From: Synanceia verrucosa
Taxonomy: Eukaryota > Chordata > Actinopteri > Perciformes > Synanceiidae
NCBI GenBank assembly: GCA_029721515.1
Contig: CM056567.1
Location: 11,176,007-11,240,006, forward strand
Direction of reading: 5' to 3'
DNA: 64,000 bases
This document shows positions 25,601-40,600 of this stretch, piece after piece. Numbering within the stretch: position 1 is the stretch's first letter; each line of letters starts with the position of its first letter. The notes beneath the pieces were generated by a model that worked only from the letters and a program-made list of their open reading frames with translations, was not told where the DNA came from and searched no databases. Both the position numbers and the translations under genes were made by a program.

Positions 25601-28600
25601 AATTACATAAAATCACTTTTTGTCACAATCAGTGTAGTGTTGCAGTATCAGCAGCATGAGGTGAGATGTGTCTGAGCTGAATGTGGTGATGCTATATTTA
25701 TAGCTATAATGTAGAAGCTATTGAATATTTGTGATGTTGCACTTTGTAGACGGTCCCTGGACTGTCTCCTAATGGCCGGTGCTCATTAGGAGCAGTGTTT
25801 TCCGTGGAGCACCGGGGGTCATCGCTCCGGTAAACATACGGTTGTGGCTCATCATGCTCAACACGTTAGAATATTACGACTTTAACCTCGTAAATAATGA
25901 CTTTAACCTTGTAAATGACTTTTTTCTCGTAAATAATGACTTTATTCTCGTAAATAACGACTTTATTCTCGTAAATAACGACTTTATTCTCGTAAATGAT
26001 TACTTTTTTTCTCATAAATGATGACTTTATTCTCGTAAATAATGACTTCATTCTCATAAATAATGACTTTTTTCTTATAAATGATGATATACTCTGGTTG
26101 GCTTGTTGTGAATTGCAGTCATTGTTCGTTTAATCATTGTTAATATCTGAAAAACTGTTGTGAAATGCTAAATAATAGAATTTTAAGCGTACAATAAAAA
26201 ATTACTCCAACATTGTTCAAAAATAAATAATTAGTCATTTGTCAGCTCCAGTTTAATTTGAGGGTATTTACATCCACATAAAATAAACTGAGTTAATAAA
26301 ACCAAAATGTACTAAATGAAGGAGCAGCAGTTCATCTACAAATATGTATTTTTTCTCTTGTCTGTGGAGATATTTATCAGTCTAGATAGTTTTGAGTCGT
26401 GAGTGTTGGTGATACCAGCCTTTGAAGAAAGACAAAGGGAAATCGCTGTTGAGTTTTTTTTTTTATGTGTTTTGGCGCTTTGAGCACAACAAGTTGAGTC
26501 CTATCTCTTTCCACTGTATCTCTACCAGCAGATATCTCCTACTCTTCGCACTCACTTGCTCCTCTTAGGACCTTTCGCCCTCATCCTGGTCTTCAGTGAG
26601 TGAAATGTGCTCAGTTGAATTGAGGTTGAGTGACTGACTACACATACAAGAGCTTTGCACTGTTTGGCTGCAAAAAAAAAAAAAAAAGAATATAAAAGGG
26701 CATTGAGTCCTACACGGTTCACCCTCGATTAATGTGAACACCCTCCAACACTGTTAAAGCTGAACGTCAGCACTTTAACCTCACAGCTATTGTTTCATTT
26801 CACATCCACAGTGCTGGAGCCAAAGCAATATGTAACTGTCCTACTACTCACAGGACGATACTCCATTTCCTAACAACTAGCAAAAGATAAATGTGCAGCT
26901 GTGTCACAGGCCTATTTCATGTGTTTTCACACACACATCTTGTTTTGTGCAGGGTAATGAAAATAAATAGAAAACATCATGTAACAAATTAATGAATTAT
27001 TTACTGGATGGGTCATTTCCATTTTCGAGCAGTCATTAAATTACAAAATACCTAGTAGTTTATGTAACTGTCACTTTGTTGGAGGTCTTTGAGTCATGAT
27101 TCTTTAGTTCCTGATGATTATATAACAGAAGCAGACTTTTAGTCGTTACCTTTTACACAGGGCCTGTCTGTAAAGCTATAGTGGTGTGTCAGGGTTGTAG
27201 TGTTTGGTTGTTTATGCATATTTGGGTGTTTTTCTGATCACAAAGAGGAGTCTGTATGACAGAGCGACTTAAATGTCACAAGCTGTTGTTGTAATTTTAC
27301 AGATAACATGGAAATTAATTCCATCACAGCGAGCGGCATTGCGTGCAACCTAGCAGTGTCCCCATCAGTGTTTAGGTGTATTTTTTATTTATTATTATTT
27401 ATCCTAACTTTGAACATGAAATAGACATTTTAAGATTATGACCTTGATTTGAAAGTTAAAGTGAATTTGATATTTAAAAGGATTTTTTTAAAGAAAAAGC
27501 AGGCTGGTGTGCAGAAATTAATTTTGATAATGATATTTAGTATTACTGCTCTACACATGAAATGGTGATAAAAACATTACACATTTAATTGAACCACTGC
27601 TCAGTGATAGTCTTAAAATACACAACAAACCAAACCTTAGCTGCAAAACTTGGAACAAAATTTGTCAGTTGTCAACTAAACATCAGAAGAGCAGGTGCAT
27701 TTGTTTTCATGTACATCCCCTCAGGTGAAATTACATTTTTGATACAATAGAAGTAGGAAACATGAGTTCAGTTACTACGAGCAGGGCAGTCTGTTGACGT
27801 GCTGTAAATCACTATTTAGGTCATGCCTGTAAATACAGCACTTCAGCTGCTTTTGATGTGGAAAATCTTTTTTTTTTTCCTCCAGCGTTGGAAGAGTACT
27901 GTCACAGATACATGAAGCAAACAGAATATAAATGCAGTACAGTATGCAGGCTCTTGGGTGCTCTCACTGGGTCCACAGGTAGACCCTCAGCTTGAAGAGG
28001 TGCCTCGTTGATTTTTCAGATACCTTTTTCCACCAGTACAAAGCTGCTTTTTACTGTTTTCTCATCTTTTCATATTACTAACATCAGTGTTAAATGTTAG
28101 CTTAAATTATTTAACATTTATAAAGACTCAGAGCATAGGTCTACCTGACTGTAAATGTCAGCTAGATTATCAGAAAATGCAGTTGGTGATGACTGGCATT
28201 GTAATTCTAGCCTCGGGTAAACAGATTTTGCATCTTAAAGTTATGCACATTGCATTTATAATTAGGTATGATGGCGTAAAGAGCGCCTGTATTGATCTGT
28301 CATAATCACGTACATTCCCCTGTGCTCCCTTGTTTACATTACTTTGCAAATATAGATGACAGCAGCTTTAAAACATGACACATCAGCTCTGAGCTCATCA
28401 ACATGCTATGATGTCACTGCCTGAGATGTAGACAGAAATACACAAAGACACACAGTTTAATGTTTGCACTCTTATGTGACCATTACATTCATTGTTCCAG
28501 GTGTCTATATGCTGTACCGTAAAATGCATTTTTTTTTGCATTTATCCCAGATATGATGCTACAGTTCTCTATATATGGACACAGATTACAAATTAAACAT

Positions 28601-31600
28601 TGTAACTACAACCCAAATGACAAATCTTTGGCAAGAACCCACCATGGGGAACCAACCTTTGATAAGGTTCATGCCTCCAGAACTGTTCTTCAAATTATAA
28701 TAGAAGTGTAATGGAATGCTATGCATCATATAACCTGGTCCATGGAACTGGTCTCCACCATCAGAGGCCTTGCTTCTGTTAAGTTAGAAATTAGAAATTA
28801 ATTATTGACCCCTTTAGAGAATAAAAACAAGGATTTTAATGTCTGTCATCACTGAAAAGTTGTCATGTTTGTCCCTCCTCCACAAACATCAACAGGTCAG
28901 CCCACACGTCTCAGCCAACATCCAAAGAGGAACTGTCCAGCACTGTGTCCGTCCAGCTTTTCAACGGAGAGACCCAGCAGCTGACCATAACGCTGGACAA
29001 CATTGGATCTGTGGACATAGAGACCCTGGAGCTCACCTCTAAGACTGTCAGCACCAAAGGTTAGCACCTGTGTCTGATATCTGAAGCCATATCTGTTCAT
29101 TGTGGATACTTGTCATGTCATGTTGACGACTAAATTACCAGGAAGCTGTGCCGTACAGGATAGTACAGTACAGCAAAGTAGAAAGGAACAAAACAAATGA
29201 GGCAGTTTTTGAAGTACTGGAGAGTTTCTGCTCAGACAACAAAGGTTGCTACCTGTTGTCTTTGGTACCACATCTTTCATGCCCCCGTGGCTTTTCACTC
29301 TATGCTCCGTCTCTTTGTTCAACACCTGCTCAGGTCCTCAGATCTCTGTAGCCCCCCCCCACTCTGTCCCTCTCTGGTTTGCTTTTTTTCTTTGTCTCAC
29401 TGTCTGTGTGGGGGCAGCTGCACTACCAAAATAAGCAGCAACATTTCCAAACATTGCACTCTATTGTATTTCGTTGATGATGCCATCAATGAGAAATCAT
29501 ACCTTGGATTCTCCTGGTCCAGTGCTAGCAGTCTAGACAGCTCATAAACTGATTTACAATCCCACTCAATGTCTATTCAATGTATTGGTAGACTCTCTGC
29601 AAGAAAATTCCAATAGATGTCATGTCGTACAGCATTAATAGTGCTGAGCTTGTGTGCGACCCCTTCGGTTTGCTCTTTGCTATTAATTTGATCAGTTTTG
29701 TTGGTTCATAGACATCTGATGCCATCTGACATGGAGAGTCACTCTGAATTCGGGAGGCTGATATAGTCAAAAGTTTTAAAGATCTGATAACAGATTTCAG
29801 CTGTGACCAATAGTGTATGTTCAAAGTTGGACATTTTTCCTTTGGAAACAACACTTCTGCTGGACAAACTGTCATGATGCCACTAAATTAGCTCCAACGT
29901 CAACAATCTTTGGTTTACAATACAGTACAACAAGGTGTTGTATTCAAACTAAAACACAATGAACTACATCCATTAATAACATAAATCATGAACTCAATTG
30001 AGGACAGAATAAATTTGATCACACAGGAATGAGCGAAGGAAGAGTGGCTGCGAGCCAGAGTATATGGAATTGATCTGACATTTCCAAGATAGCCCAAGGG
30101 TGCTGTGTTTAATTGAAGACAGGCTATACTAACATATCCTCCGTCCAAGGGTTAATGCTCATAGAGCTGGTCTTACTGGGCAGATTGTCAGTCTAGCACT
30201 ACTCATTTGTATATTTTTCTCATTTTTTTTTTTTAACTCAAAAGTGTGTGTCAAAATCTCTCTCTGTTGTGTAGAGAAGGGGGTGTATGTCTTTGCGAGC
30301 CTACCAGACCTTGATTTTATGACATTGTGTAGTGAGGATTACTGTTTTTCGCTTGTGTACAGAAGCCCTGCAAGCCCTCACCCTGAGGTGGATGTGAATT
30401 AGTAGTTAATTAGTATTAACTGGTACAGAAGTGTAATTAAAATAGCCTGGGAAGTGAACTGTCTATCTCTCAGAGCCTTCCTGCTTCTCACACACTCCTG
30501 GCTCAACTCCAAGATGCAATGTAGTCTCTCTGGTTCACAAGAGTTTCCTTTGAAAAGAAGCTGGTGTTATGGTTGTTGGAAATGATTTAGACTGCAAACA
30601 CGTTTCTGCCTCCAAGGCAACGTTATTTTCAGTCGGATGAACAAGCAAAAAGAACTGACTTCTCTCGACCTTAGAAAAACACCATCTTTTTTCCACTTAA
30701 AGAAACACTCATTTACTTCGGAAACTATTACAATAGCAGACTTAACCCCAACTTACTATACTACATATTATGCTGTGTACTTTATTCAGTTAATACAAAG
30801 ACAAGCAAGCATGGAGCCATGGAAATGGACCAATTAAATGTGCAGTTTTAATGCTTCAACTTAATGGATCAGTGATTTCACAAATGTGGATCAAATGTTA
30901 ATATAGTACACAGTTACTGGTTAATTATGTTCAAATTCAACAGCCAAAAAATTCACTGCATGGTTTCTTGATGATGTTGTTGATGCTATTGTTGCAAAGA
31001 CAAATTGATCACTTTATTTTTCTTCAGAGCTAAATAACTACCAACAACCCAATTTGTCCAAAGCAAGAAAGAACAAAATCCATGTTTTGGATCTCAGTTT
31101 ATATTAAAGGCAGAGTAAAACAGCTATTAAGTCTGCAGATTGTGTTACTTACTGGACTGGCTCAGTAGGAAGTTATTTTTCAGTCTCTCTTTTAGCCTTT
31201 ATTATCGCCATCATCTAGAGTTTCCACAGTCACCCTTAACCTTACCTGTGATGGCTACTGTAAAGCTATTTTGTTGAGTTGCTTCTTGGCGAAATGCTCT
31301 CTGGTGAGCAGTGATGCAGTGTATCTGTCTAGTACTTTTATTGTAAAAGGTAACAATAGAAGGAGTATACTGTAGCTGTACTCAGCTCCAACTGACAATG
31401 TGGGAGCAACAAAGACTTTGCTGTCTTTTTTCATAGAAACAGAGCCTTCATGTTATTATTTTACTACCTTCATAAGCACAAGAGCTCTCCTCTTCCTTTA
31501 TGCTCTAAGTTGAAGTTGAGCAATGATTTTCTCTGGAGGTCGCAACCCAGGGGCAGACAGATTTCACAGGTAACCAAACTAAACACACATGGTGTCATTA

Positions 31601-34600
31601 TTCTATAGCCATGCAGTGAACATTAACTTCATATGATAAGTTAAAGCACGACACAAGTCTTTTCAGTCCAGTAATAATCAGTAATCAGTAATAAACGAAC
31701 ATTTCTGCCCCTTTTGTTTTTTGCGCTACGCCTTTTTTGCTCCCAGTTCCATTAAATCTACAGTGCTGGTCGAAGGCCAAAGGTTGAATTTGTCTTAAAA
31801 GGTTAAGCAATTGTCATTTTCAGTTGTAGTAGATAAAACTGTCTGACAGAGAAACCACCAACAAAGCTCTTCTTCTGTCACTTTCCCTTTCTTATGAATG
31901 AATCATCATCTTCTTCATCCTTGAAGTTCCTACTCTTTGTTTTCTGCTTTATCTTCGTTTCAGTCCTTCCCAGCTGTCCTTCAAATTCTTATCTGCTCTG
32001 GTCTCAGGGAATAATTTATTCAGTTCCTTATACTCCCACCTTGTGTCATTCTAGGGGTTCCTACACAGGGCAACAGAGTGACCAGTAGCACTTTTGCTTT
32101 GAAGCATCACTGAAAAATGTATTCTTTATATACTTTGTTATTGCCCCTTTACCACATTGAGTCTGTGACTATCTATATTTAGTGTCCACTGTTGGAGACA
32201 AAGAAGTTGGAAGAAAGCCTCAAAGTTCACTGTTTGCATTCAAAAGTAATGTAAATCTTAATGAAATTTCTAGAAAATCTGCAAAAGAAAACGTTAAATA
32301 ATTCATTTATCCCCATTTCCACCAATTACTTGTGATAAAATTAAAGCCACATCCAGATAACTAGTTGGTGGTGCTAATTCACCAGTTGGGTGTTGTAAAA
32401 CTGTGACAAGGACTCAACTAAATTATTTAATTAAAGGTGCAGCTTGTGGGACACGTTGCCATCTAGTGGTGAGGTTGCAGATTGCAGCCAAATGAAACTA
32501 CAGTGGCCGACGTTAAAGTGTGAATGGTCGCATAATCCACATGTCACAACTTATTCACTAAGCCTGTTTTCTTTGTTCCATTATGTTATTTAGATACAAA
32601 TATCAATGAACTAAATCATAGTGTCTTTCCCTTCCACGGTTTTCATACCGAAACAGCACTGTATGATACCTCACTTTGAGGAATACAAGAAAAACATAAT
32701 TTTCCATAAGCAAATTACTGAACAGCTTAGACAGCCTTTTCCTGTCCTATAAATTTTTTACTACATCTATAAAGTAAAACAACTGAACTGTTGCATTTAA
32801 CAATTAAAAAAAAAAGAGTTTAGAAGGATATGATACGGTAAGCTGTCAGGTATATTGTTTATTTGTATGTATTAATACTTGAACATCTCACTTTGAATTA
32901 TTTTATAATGTTAGATGTAGAGCAGCATTCAAGCAGATACTGTACCCCACACACTCTGTTGTTCCATTTAATTATGGCACAGTAACTACAGTCAATAATC
33001 CTTCCTTTTCACCATTTCCTAATTTCAAGACTTCATTACAGAACAAAGAAAGAACCTCTGTAAGCCATTAATTGTGCCACATCTGAGCAAGGAGACCTTT
33101 GAAGGCTGTTTTAATGTCAGGTCAGCTTCCTAGAGAATGTCACAGGAGTCATATTTTAAATTTAAGCTGGCTCTCACTTCCTTAAGGATGTCTGTGATGT
33201 GTTTGATGTTTAAGTGGTTGTATTGAGCGATTGCATTCATGTGGCCTTAACATAACATACATTTATTTAAAAGCTGGGTAAAGCACCACACCATAGCTCC
33301 ATTTGTTTGAAAAATAGCAAGTATATAAAAATAGGTCTCAAAATTGTGGAAAAAAAAAAAGCCCACTCCATAATGGCAGAGCACGCTCAATAGAGATGGT
33401 TAGCCGGCTGAATGGGAATAAAATAATTACATTATCACACTATACCACCTCAAGGGCAAGATACAAGTGGTGAGGTTGTGCTTGTTTGGGATGATTTTGT
33501 ATTGGAGAGAAAGCTCTTTTTTTTAATCTTGCAATGATTCTTCTTGTCCTGTTAGTGAGTCAGTAAAAGTTTCTGTTTTACCTTGTAGTCAGCATAGAAA
33601 CAGTGTTTTGATGCTAACCAGAGTGACCCCCAGAAAGCACCTTTGAGATACAGTATTCATTATTTGCAGGGTGTTGTTCCCAGGTTTCACACATTACTAG
33701 TGTACTTTTCTGTGCACTGCAGACATACTGCAGCTTGTGTTCCGCCTGCCTCCATTAGCCTTTTATTGAGTCTTTTATAAATGTTTTCAAGTGTCTGTAA
33801 ATGACAGTTCAGCCAAAGCTCACTTTTTGCCTCAGAGGAAGAACAGCGTGGTGTGCTGCATTATGCAGCCCAACCTGCTAATTGCATTGCAGTGCAATTG
33901 ATCATCCAGTTCTTTTCTCTCAGTTAATCCATCTTTTTTGTTGCCATAACTTCTGAAACCACTGCAGTTCAAAGAAAGTACTTTATATATGCCTACTCCT
34001 TGAAGAAATCACCACATTCTAATGAATATGTATTTTTAATTTGGCCACCTAAGTTTCACTGCTGTTTAGCTTTGGTGCTATTATTAAAGGAGGTGTCTGA
34101 ATGTTGGCAGCAAGAACTAAGTTAACTCTAATTATCCTTTATTACTTTTATTTGCATGCAATTCTTGAGATATTATGAGAAGTCAGGAGTTCCACTTCAT
34201 CCTTAAATCTTTGAGTTCCATTGACGAGTTTCACCGTTAGGGCTGGGATGATAACCGCATCACCTCAATACCGCGGTCGTGTGATGCCTACTGCGGTGTT
34301 GAGCTCATTACCTTCATCACGGCAATATATCAAATAATATATTGGGGGTGTGTGTTTGTTTTCATACTGTGATATTATTGTATTATCATAATTTATTTTG
34401 AGGTTTCAGTACTTCTCATGATTAAACCATACTGCATTGACTGGGTGCTTTATCGCCGTGGTAATAAAAAATCCATACCGTCACAACCCTATTCACCGTC
34501 AAAGTGTCTGCAGGGGGTCGCTGATCACGTCTCCCGCAGCCCGTGAATAATTTTGGGGCTTCTGTGATTTGTTGTTGGGACATAAAGAGTTAATATAAGC

Positions 34601-37600
34601 CATGGAGGTCAAAGTGAAGACGATTGACATTAGAGAGCAAAACAGATGGATTCTGGGCAAAAAGTGGCAATTTTGGTGAATGTGGCCTCTACTCTCCTCC
34701 AGATAAAACAAGAACTAAACAAGGTAAAAACAAACTTTTTTTTCATGATGAAATAGCACATCTCCTCTTTCATGTGAGCTACTCTGTGATTTCAGAGACA
34801 TGGTACAAAATATTCCGTGGGTCTAGAAATATGACTCAAAATGGGCAAAAATGCTGGCACAAGGTGCTTTGTGTTTTTTTAAAAAAAATGGCTGGCACTC
34901 AAAGAGTTAACCACTGTTAATATTGTGAATTGAGTGCTCCTTAAGTCATATTAAAGGGTTTCTTGAAATATAATCACTTGCACAAACTTAAAATACTTAA
35001 AGCTGTAGTTAGTGATTTTGGAGAGCTAGCAAGAGATTTGAAAGTGGCACCTCCTCTAAGCTCCACCCCTCCTCCCCCTCCCGTCAGTGCTCCATCCAAA
35101 GCCACGCCCCTCTCCTGCTAACTGTATTTCTGCAGAGGAGTGTGCTGAATATTTCCAGGAACTGTAAAATATGATGCAAGAGAGAAGGGGGGCATGGGCA
35201 GGATGAGACATGAAGGCATCTGATTGGTTCTTTCCATTCAGACCGAAAGGCAGGGATTGGTCAGTTTTTTCAGTCCTGCAGCTGCTACAGAGGTCTGATT
35301 CTTTTCATTCCTTTTTCTGAATACATAATGTATTGACTGCTCTCAGGAGGGAAGGACCATTTCACCCAGTATAACATATAGTGTTTCTGAACAGACCTAC
35401 CAACTAGAGCTTTAAGGTATGTCTGACTTTATCTTAACTGCATCATAACCAAATTTATGGCGATTAAATGAAGAAAATGAATACATCCTGCAACTAGAAA
35501 GACCCAACAGATACCGTTTAATAATGAGTGATTGATTTTATGCTATAGATTTGAGCCGCAATCAATTCATAATTTGTCAGACTGTCTAGGGTTGGATAAG
35601 TCTACTTTCTGCAGCTGTGCTCTTCCAAGCCCTCTGCAAATAATGATTACTCTACAGTTTTATGCTCCAGGATCTTTCTATTGTTTTATGTTTGCTGTTT
35701 GCAGATAAAGCTTATGTGCTTTCTTTTTTATTTTCCTCTGGAAGTTCCATATTTTGCTTCTCATGCCAATTTCATTTTCTCATCCATTGTTTTTAACTAC
35801 CTACATGACTTTGCAAACAGTTACAGGACGAGCAAGCAAGCAAATGGAAACTGTACAATTTCATCCAGTAAAGTCTCTTTAACTGCAGTAAATGCCTTAA
35901 CTCAGAAAATATTTTAAGGGATTCTGTGCAGTGCCCGGCCCTTCAGCTCAGGAAAAAATAAGCCTCAAATGTCATACTTAAAGAGAAAACTGAAGGTGAT
36001 TTGTGCAACTGTCCCAAGGTACCGATGTTGGTGACCAGCAACTCTTGCTCTAGTCTCATAGGCATGAGTTCCCCCAATCCAGTGAATGATTGTGTTTGTA
36101 CATATGTTGAGTAAATCTCTCTGTATAAGCATCATGTGCCTTGCAGACTGCTACCTCACAGACTAATCGCGACAGAGGCTGAAGTGTTACACAGCTGCAC
36201 CGTGGTGACAGGACTTAACATCCCTGGTGGTCATATTCCCTCCTCCCCACCTGCCCGTGCCTCCTGAGTTATAACCTGGTAGTGGCTTTAGACAGGCCAC
36301 ATCTGAGAGGGCCTCTTTGAAGCCCTCAGTGGAAACCATATGAATAAAACACGAGGAGTCACAATAGGAAGACATCTGCAGCAGAACAAACATTACTCTT
36401 TCAGGCACAGCACGGCCTCAGCCATTATGACATATGAGATAGGAGATCAGTTTCTCCCAAACAAATATTTATTCATAAAAAAAACTTTAGAGAAGATAAC
36501 AACAAACACTCTTAATACATTCTGTTGTGTAATATTAAAATATGCTGAGTTGTCTCTGAATAGCAGAAAATAAGCTGCCCTCAGACCTTTTCTTCATATT
36601 TGCTACAGTTTTGCTCCTCTGTGGATAATATAAACATCAACTCAGCGCTGTTGTCCTCTAAAACACTTATGCATAGTCGTATCAAATCTTGTTAAGGACA
36701 AAACACTTTCCACTTGCCTAGAAGAATGGAAAAGAGGTGATTAATATTACCGCACAGATTTTGTTTACACGAGTAGTGTTGGCTGCCTTCTTTCTCATTG
36801 GATGGCTATTTAGTCCAATGAGAAAGAAATTGTACTTGTTTTGTTTGACATGGAGAATGGCATTTGTCTTTTTTGTCTGAAAACTCATTTTGCTTGTCTG
36901 TTATCATTTTCACATGTAAAACATGTAAACTGAAATGATTAGATATTGTCTTAAAAAAGAACTTCACCCACAAAATGAATGTTTTTATACCGAGCAGTCA
37001 CCAGGGGTCAAGTCAAATTCTTCAAAAATTTCTTATTTCTTGCATGACTCCACAGTGAACAAATAGTCTGAAAACAGAGTGGATCCATAATGAATTGAAA
37101 TGAATGAGGTCTGTGTTAAAAAACATTTTTTGATGGAGAGCAATAGTCCAGTCTAACTATTATTAACTACAGTAATTTGGCCTTATCCACCTGTTGTTTA
37201 GTTTCAGACAGCCTTACTTTAGGCACAGATGACAGTTCAGGACTAGATCTCACAATAATGCAATTTTTATTTAGATGTTGTGTACCAACTTATTTATTTT
37301 TGTCCAACTCATTTAGCTTTGTCCAATCAGAAAGTGTAAATTTGTGCAGTGCTCCACTAGTATTTGCTGCATAATACAGTGTGTACTCTTGCTTTATGCA
37401 AAAGAGATGTTGATTCATTTTGTAAAAATGGAACACAAAGTTAAAATTTAAATTTTGCCCGCATAACATTAGCTTTCAAAAGTTTCTGTGAACTCAAAGT
37501 TCTGTGTCTGAAAGTTCTTGCCATTTACTGGAGCAGTGAGCAAAGTTTCCATTGTTGAAGAATCTTATGGGATGGTAAATATTGTTCCAAGGCAGTACCA

Positions 37601-40600
37601 GGGAAGTTAACACATTAAAATATAAATTAATGGTCTTTATTTAGTTTTTTGGGAAGTGAGTGATCATATATGGCCTCCAGAGTTTTTCCAGGACTATCAC
37701 TGTAGATTTGTCACTTGATTCTTAATGTATTCTCCATATATGCCAGTGTTTCCTAGTCTTGATCTGTCCTACCGACACCTGCTATACAGACATTCATACC
37801 TTCTACCCAGAACAAGCCCTGACATAATCTCCATATTTTATTTTCAGGAGTAGGAATGCAGGGTTCCTGTGGTTCCTTAAAAGGTCTTAAAATAAAATCT
37901 GGGTAATTAAGGTCTTAAATTGTCTTAAATTTAGCACAAATTTGCTGTAGGTATTAGATTTTCAGATGGTGCATTTAATGTCAATTGTAAAACAGTATTC
38001 AGAGATTTACTGCAATTGCACGTCATTTTGTTCAGGTTCACTTCTTTGTTTTTTAAAAAGTTTTTGAAATTAAAGTTGGAGCAAAACAGTCATAAAATAG
38101 TATTGGAGATTAATCGGTTATCAGATTTTTTTTCCCTGCTAAATATCAATATTGGCATCGGCCTCAAAAACTCCATATAGGTTAAGCCCTACAATAAATT
38201 AAGCATTTGCTACCTACCAAAGATTTTTTATGACATTTTTGGATCTTAAATTATATTTGTTGAGGTCTTAAAAAGTATCAAATTCTACTTTTAAAATGAT
38301 GCAAGAACCCTGGAATGTCTCTGGTTAATATTTTAAATAATGATAATACTAAAAAAGATTTCTCGACAGTTCTTGTGACTCGTATTTTAGTAGTGTGATT
38401 GTAATAATATCATGCACAATCCTGGCTGCTTACCTGTTGAATTACAAGGCCTAGCATTGCATTTTTAAGCTAATGTGTTTTTTTTTCTTTTAAATAATTT
38501 TCCCATTGCTTCACTCTCTTTTTCTCTCTCTTTTCATTCACTGCAAGGAGCTCGCAGTTTATGAATATTTAAAGTGGGGCGTTATTCATGAAATCTGTGT
38601 TTAATGCTGCCTACTTTCACAGCCTCTTAGAGGGTTTTAAAGGCTTTGGTTAAGAATCACGCAGGGACTTGTACACTGTTGTTCCTACTGCGTTGCTTGC
38701 CTCTTCCCTTCTGTTAAAATCAGCCTGCTGTTCTCGCAATCCCTGGGAGCAGGAATGTCTCACCTGCACAGACAAAACACATGCTTTATTCAGGTGATGT
38801 ATCCTTCATTTGAGGCTCCTGGCTGAAGTGGATGCAGCTGAGTCATTCGTCTCAGGTAGAATGGGCTGGAGGCTTAAATTTGTAAGTCAGGTTTGGTGAG
38901 GAGCAGCCAAAGGACTCACAGCCAATCAGCAGCTTTGTTGCTCTGGAAAGCTCATTGCAGAAACATAGCAGCTGTAGCTTCGTTAGCAACTTGCTGGAGG
39001 TTTTTCTTCCTCTGCACAAACTACACCGACAGTAACCAGCAACTTTTTTTTTCATACCTGTGAATTGCCTTTGAGTGACTTCAAGCACAGCAGTACCATT
39101 TTGTTTTCCTTGTCCAAAAATATTTGAATCCAAAAATGTTAATGCGAGCCTGGCGAGACTTGCCATGTTTTGTCCCAGTAGGTATGCCTTATTACTTACT
39201 GTCAAAATCAGTTTCATTTAATTTGTTTGTTTTTAATTTGCCTTTATTTTCACTTTGTGTGTGCAGAGAAAGTGTTCGGGGAGTTTCTGAGCTGGGAGCT
39301 AGAGGAGGCTTTGTCTCACCTGCCTCTAAAGTCTGGCCAAGCTGTGACGCTGACTGTCAGCATCAAGGTCAAGCTGGACTTCTCTGGTCAGGAGAACCTG
39401 CTGCAGGACCTTAATGATGGTGAGTGGACACTGGCACTTTACTATTACTAATCCTATTTTGATCCATCTCAAAGGTATGCTTGGTTTTGTTCAAACACAT
39501 TTTTTCTTATGTTTGTTGAATTTCCCATTACAGTTAGAAAACAATCAATAATGCTTCACAAATTTATTAGAGCACCTGCCCATTTTGTCTCAAAGAGCCT
39601 CCAGCATCATGAGGAGCTTTAATTCAGACTCTTTCTCACTGAGTTCCTACGCTTCACCATGTTGAATAGGAGTGGGGAATTTAAACTGAATTCACCTTTT
39701 TGAGCCAGAACACTGGAATTCAATGAAGAAGAACTTTAATCCAGAATAACAAACATCCACTAAAACATATATTTCTATTAATTAATGCAAGTAAATAACT
39801 GTACTTTGGCATCTAAATCAAAAATAATAGCAATGTGCTTTGCGAGTTTTTTTTTGTTTTTGTTTTTAAACAGTAATACTATTATTCAGTAATACTGTTA
39901 ATTTCAGGCAGCAGTGGCAAACACCTTACACTGGGTGGGCTAATAAATTTGTAAGCAATGTATGCTCAGCAGTAAACAACAATAAACCTGCCTTTCTATC
40001 TACCTGCTTGTGCACTCATTGCACATTACCAGTCTTTCACAAACTGCTAACTTGACAGCTGTGGTTACTAACCATTACTAACCATGGTGCCAGCAACAAC
40101 CAGTTCGTTGTTTGACATTCATAGTGTTAATTTGAGATTTGTGCAACAGAATTAAGCATCACAAGCTACGGCCTTCAAACTTACCGTAAAGGTGAATCAA
40201 CATCACTCTGAATATTTTAACCCTTGAACATCTAATGTGTCGCTGGTGACACACTTTGAATTACAGTAATTACATAACCGTTTGTTCTTCCAGGAAAGCT
40301 GAGATGTTGCACTTTATTTACATTTAGAGAAAAAGATTCCCAAAATTGTATTGTAAATAACTTTTCACTCGCATTGTTTTTTTGCCCCAAATGAAACTCA
40401 TTTTTTCTTCATTTTAAACTCACTTTTATAACATGCAGTAAATTGTAAATAATTGCCAGATATTGCAAAGTCCAGACAGGTGGTTCAGGTGTTAAGGTGT
40501 CCTTTAATGAAGGATTAATTCACAGCTGTTGTATTAGACTATATTGTGTTTTCCCTTCATTTGTCTTAAGGTAGATTGTATTAGTCGTCTTACCATCTCT

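Larger units (their letters stand above)
29060..39266 (+). other. trappc9 intron, 10.2 kb
   Basis: Non-coding. It contains a MITE-like end (32430-32535), a hAT MITE (34238-34491), a TTAA-bordered element (34994-35415), a CCAAT hairpin (36788-36828), a repeat near 36955-37160 and a CAGGGTTC-ended element (37859-38312). Stretches 29060-32400 and 38320-39266 show nothing I can name. Confidence 0.85.

Noticed and set aside
39124..39414. 96-codon + strand frame overlapping exon 39267-39419
   Set aside because: It reads the exon in the wrong frame; the true frame continues the protein from 29059 and gives the known TRAPPC9 block.
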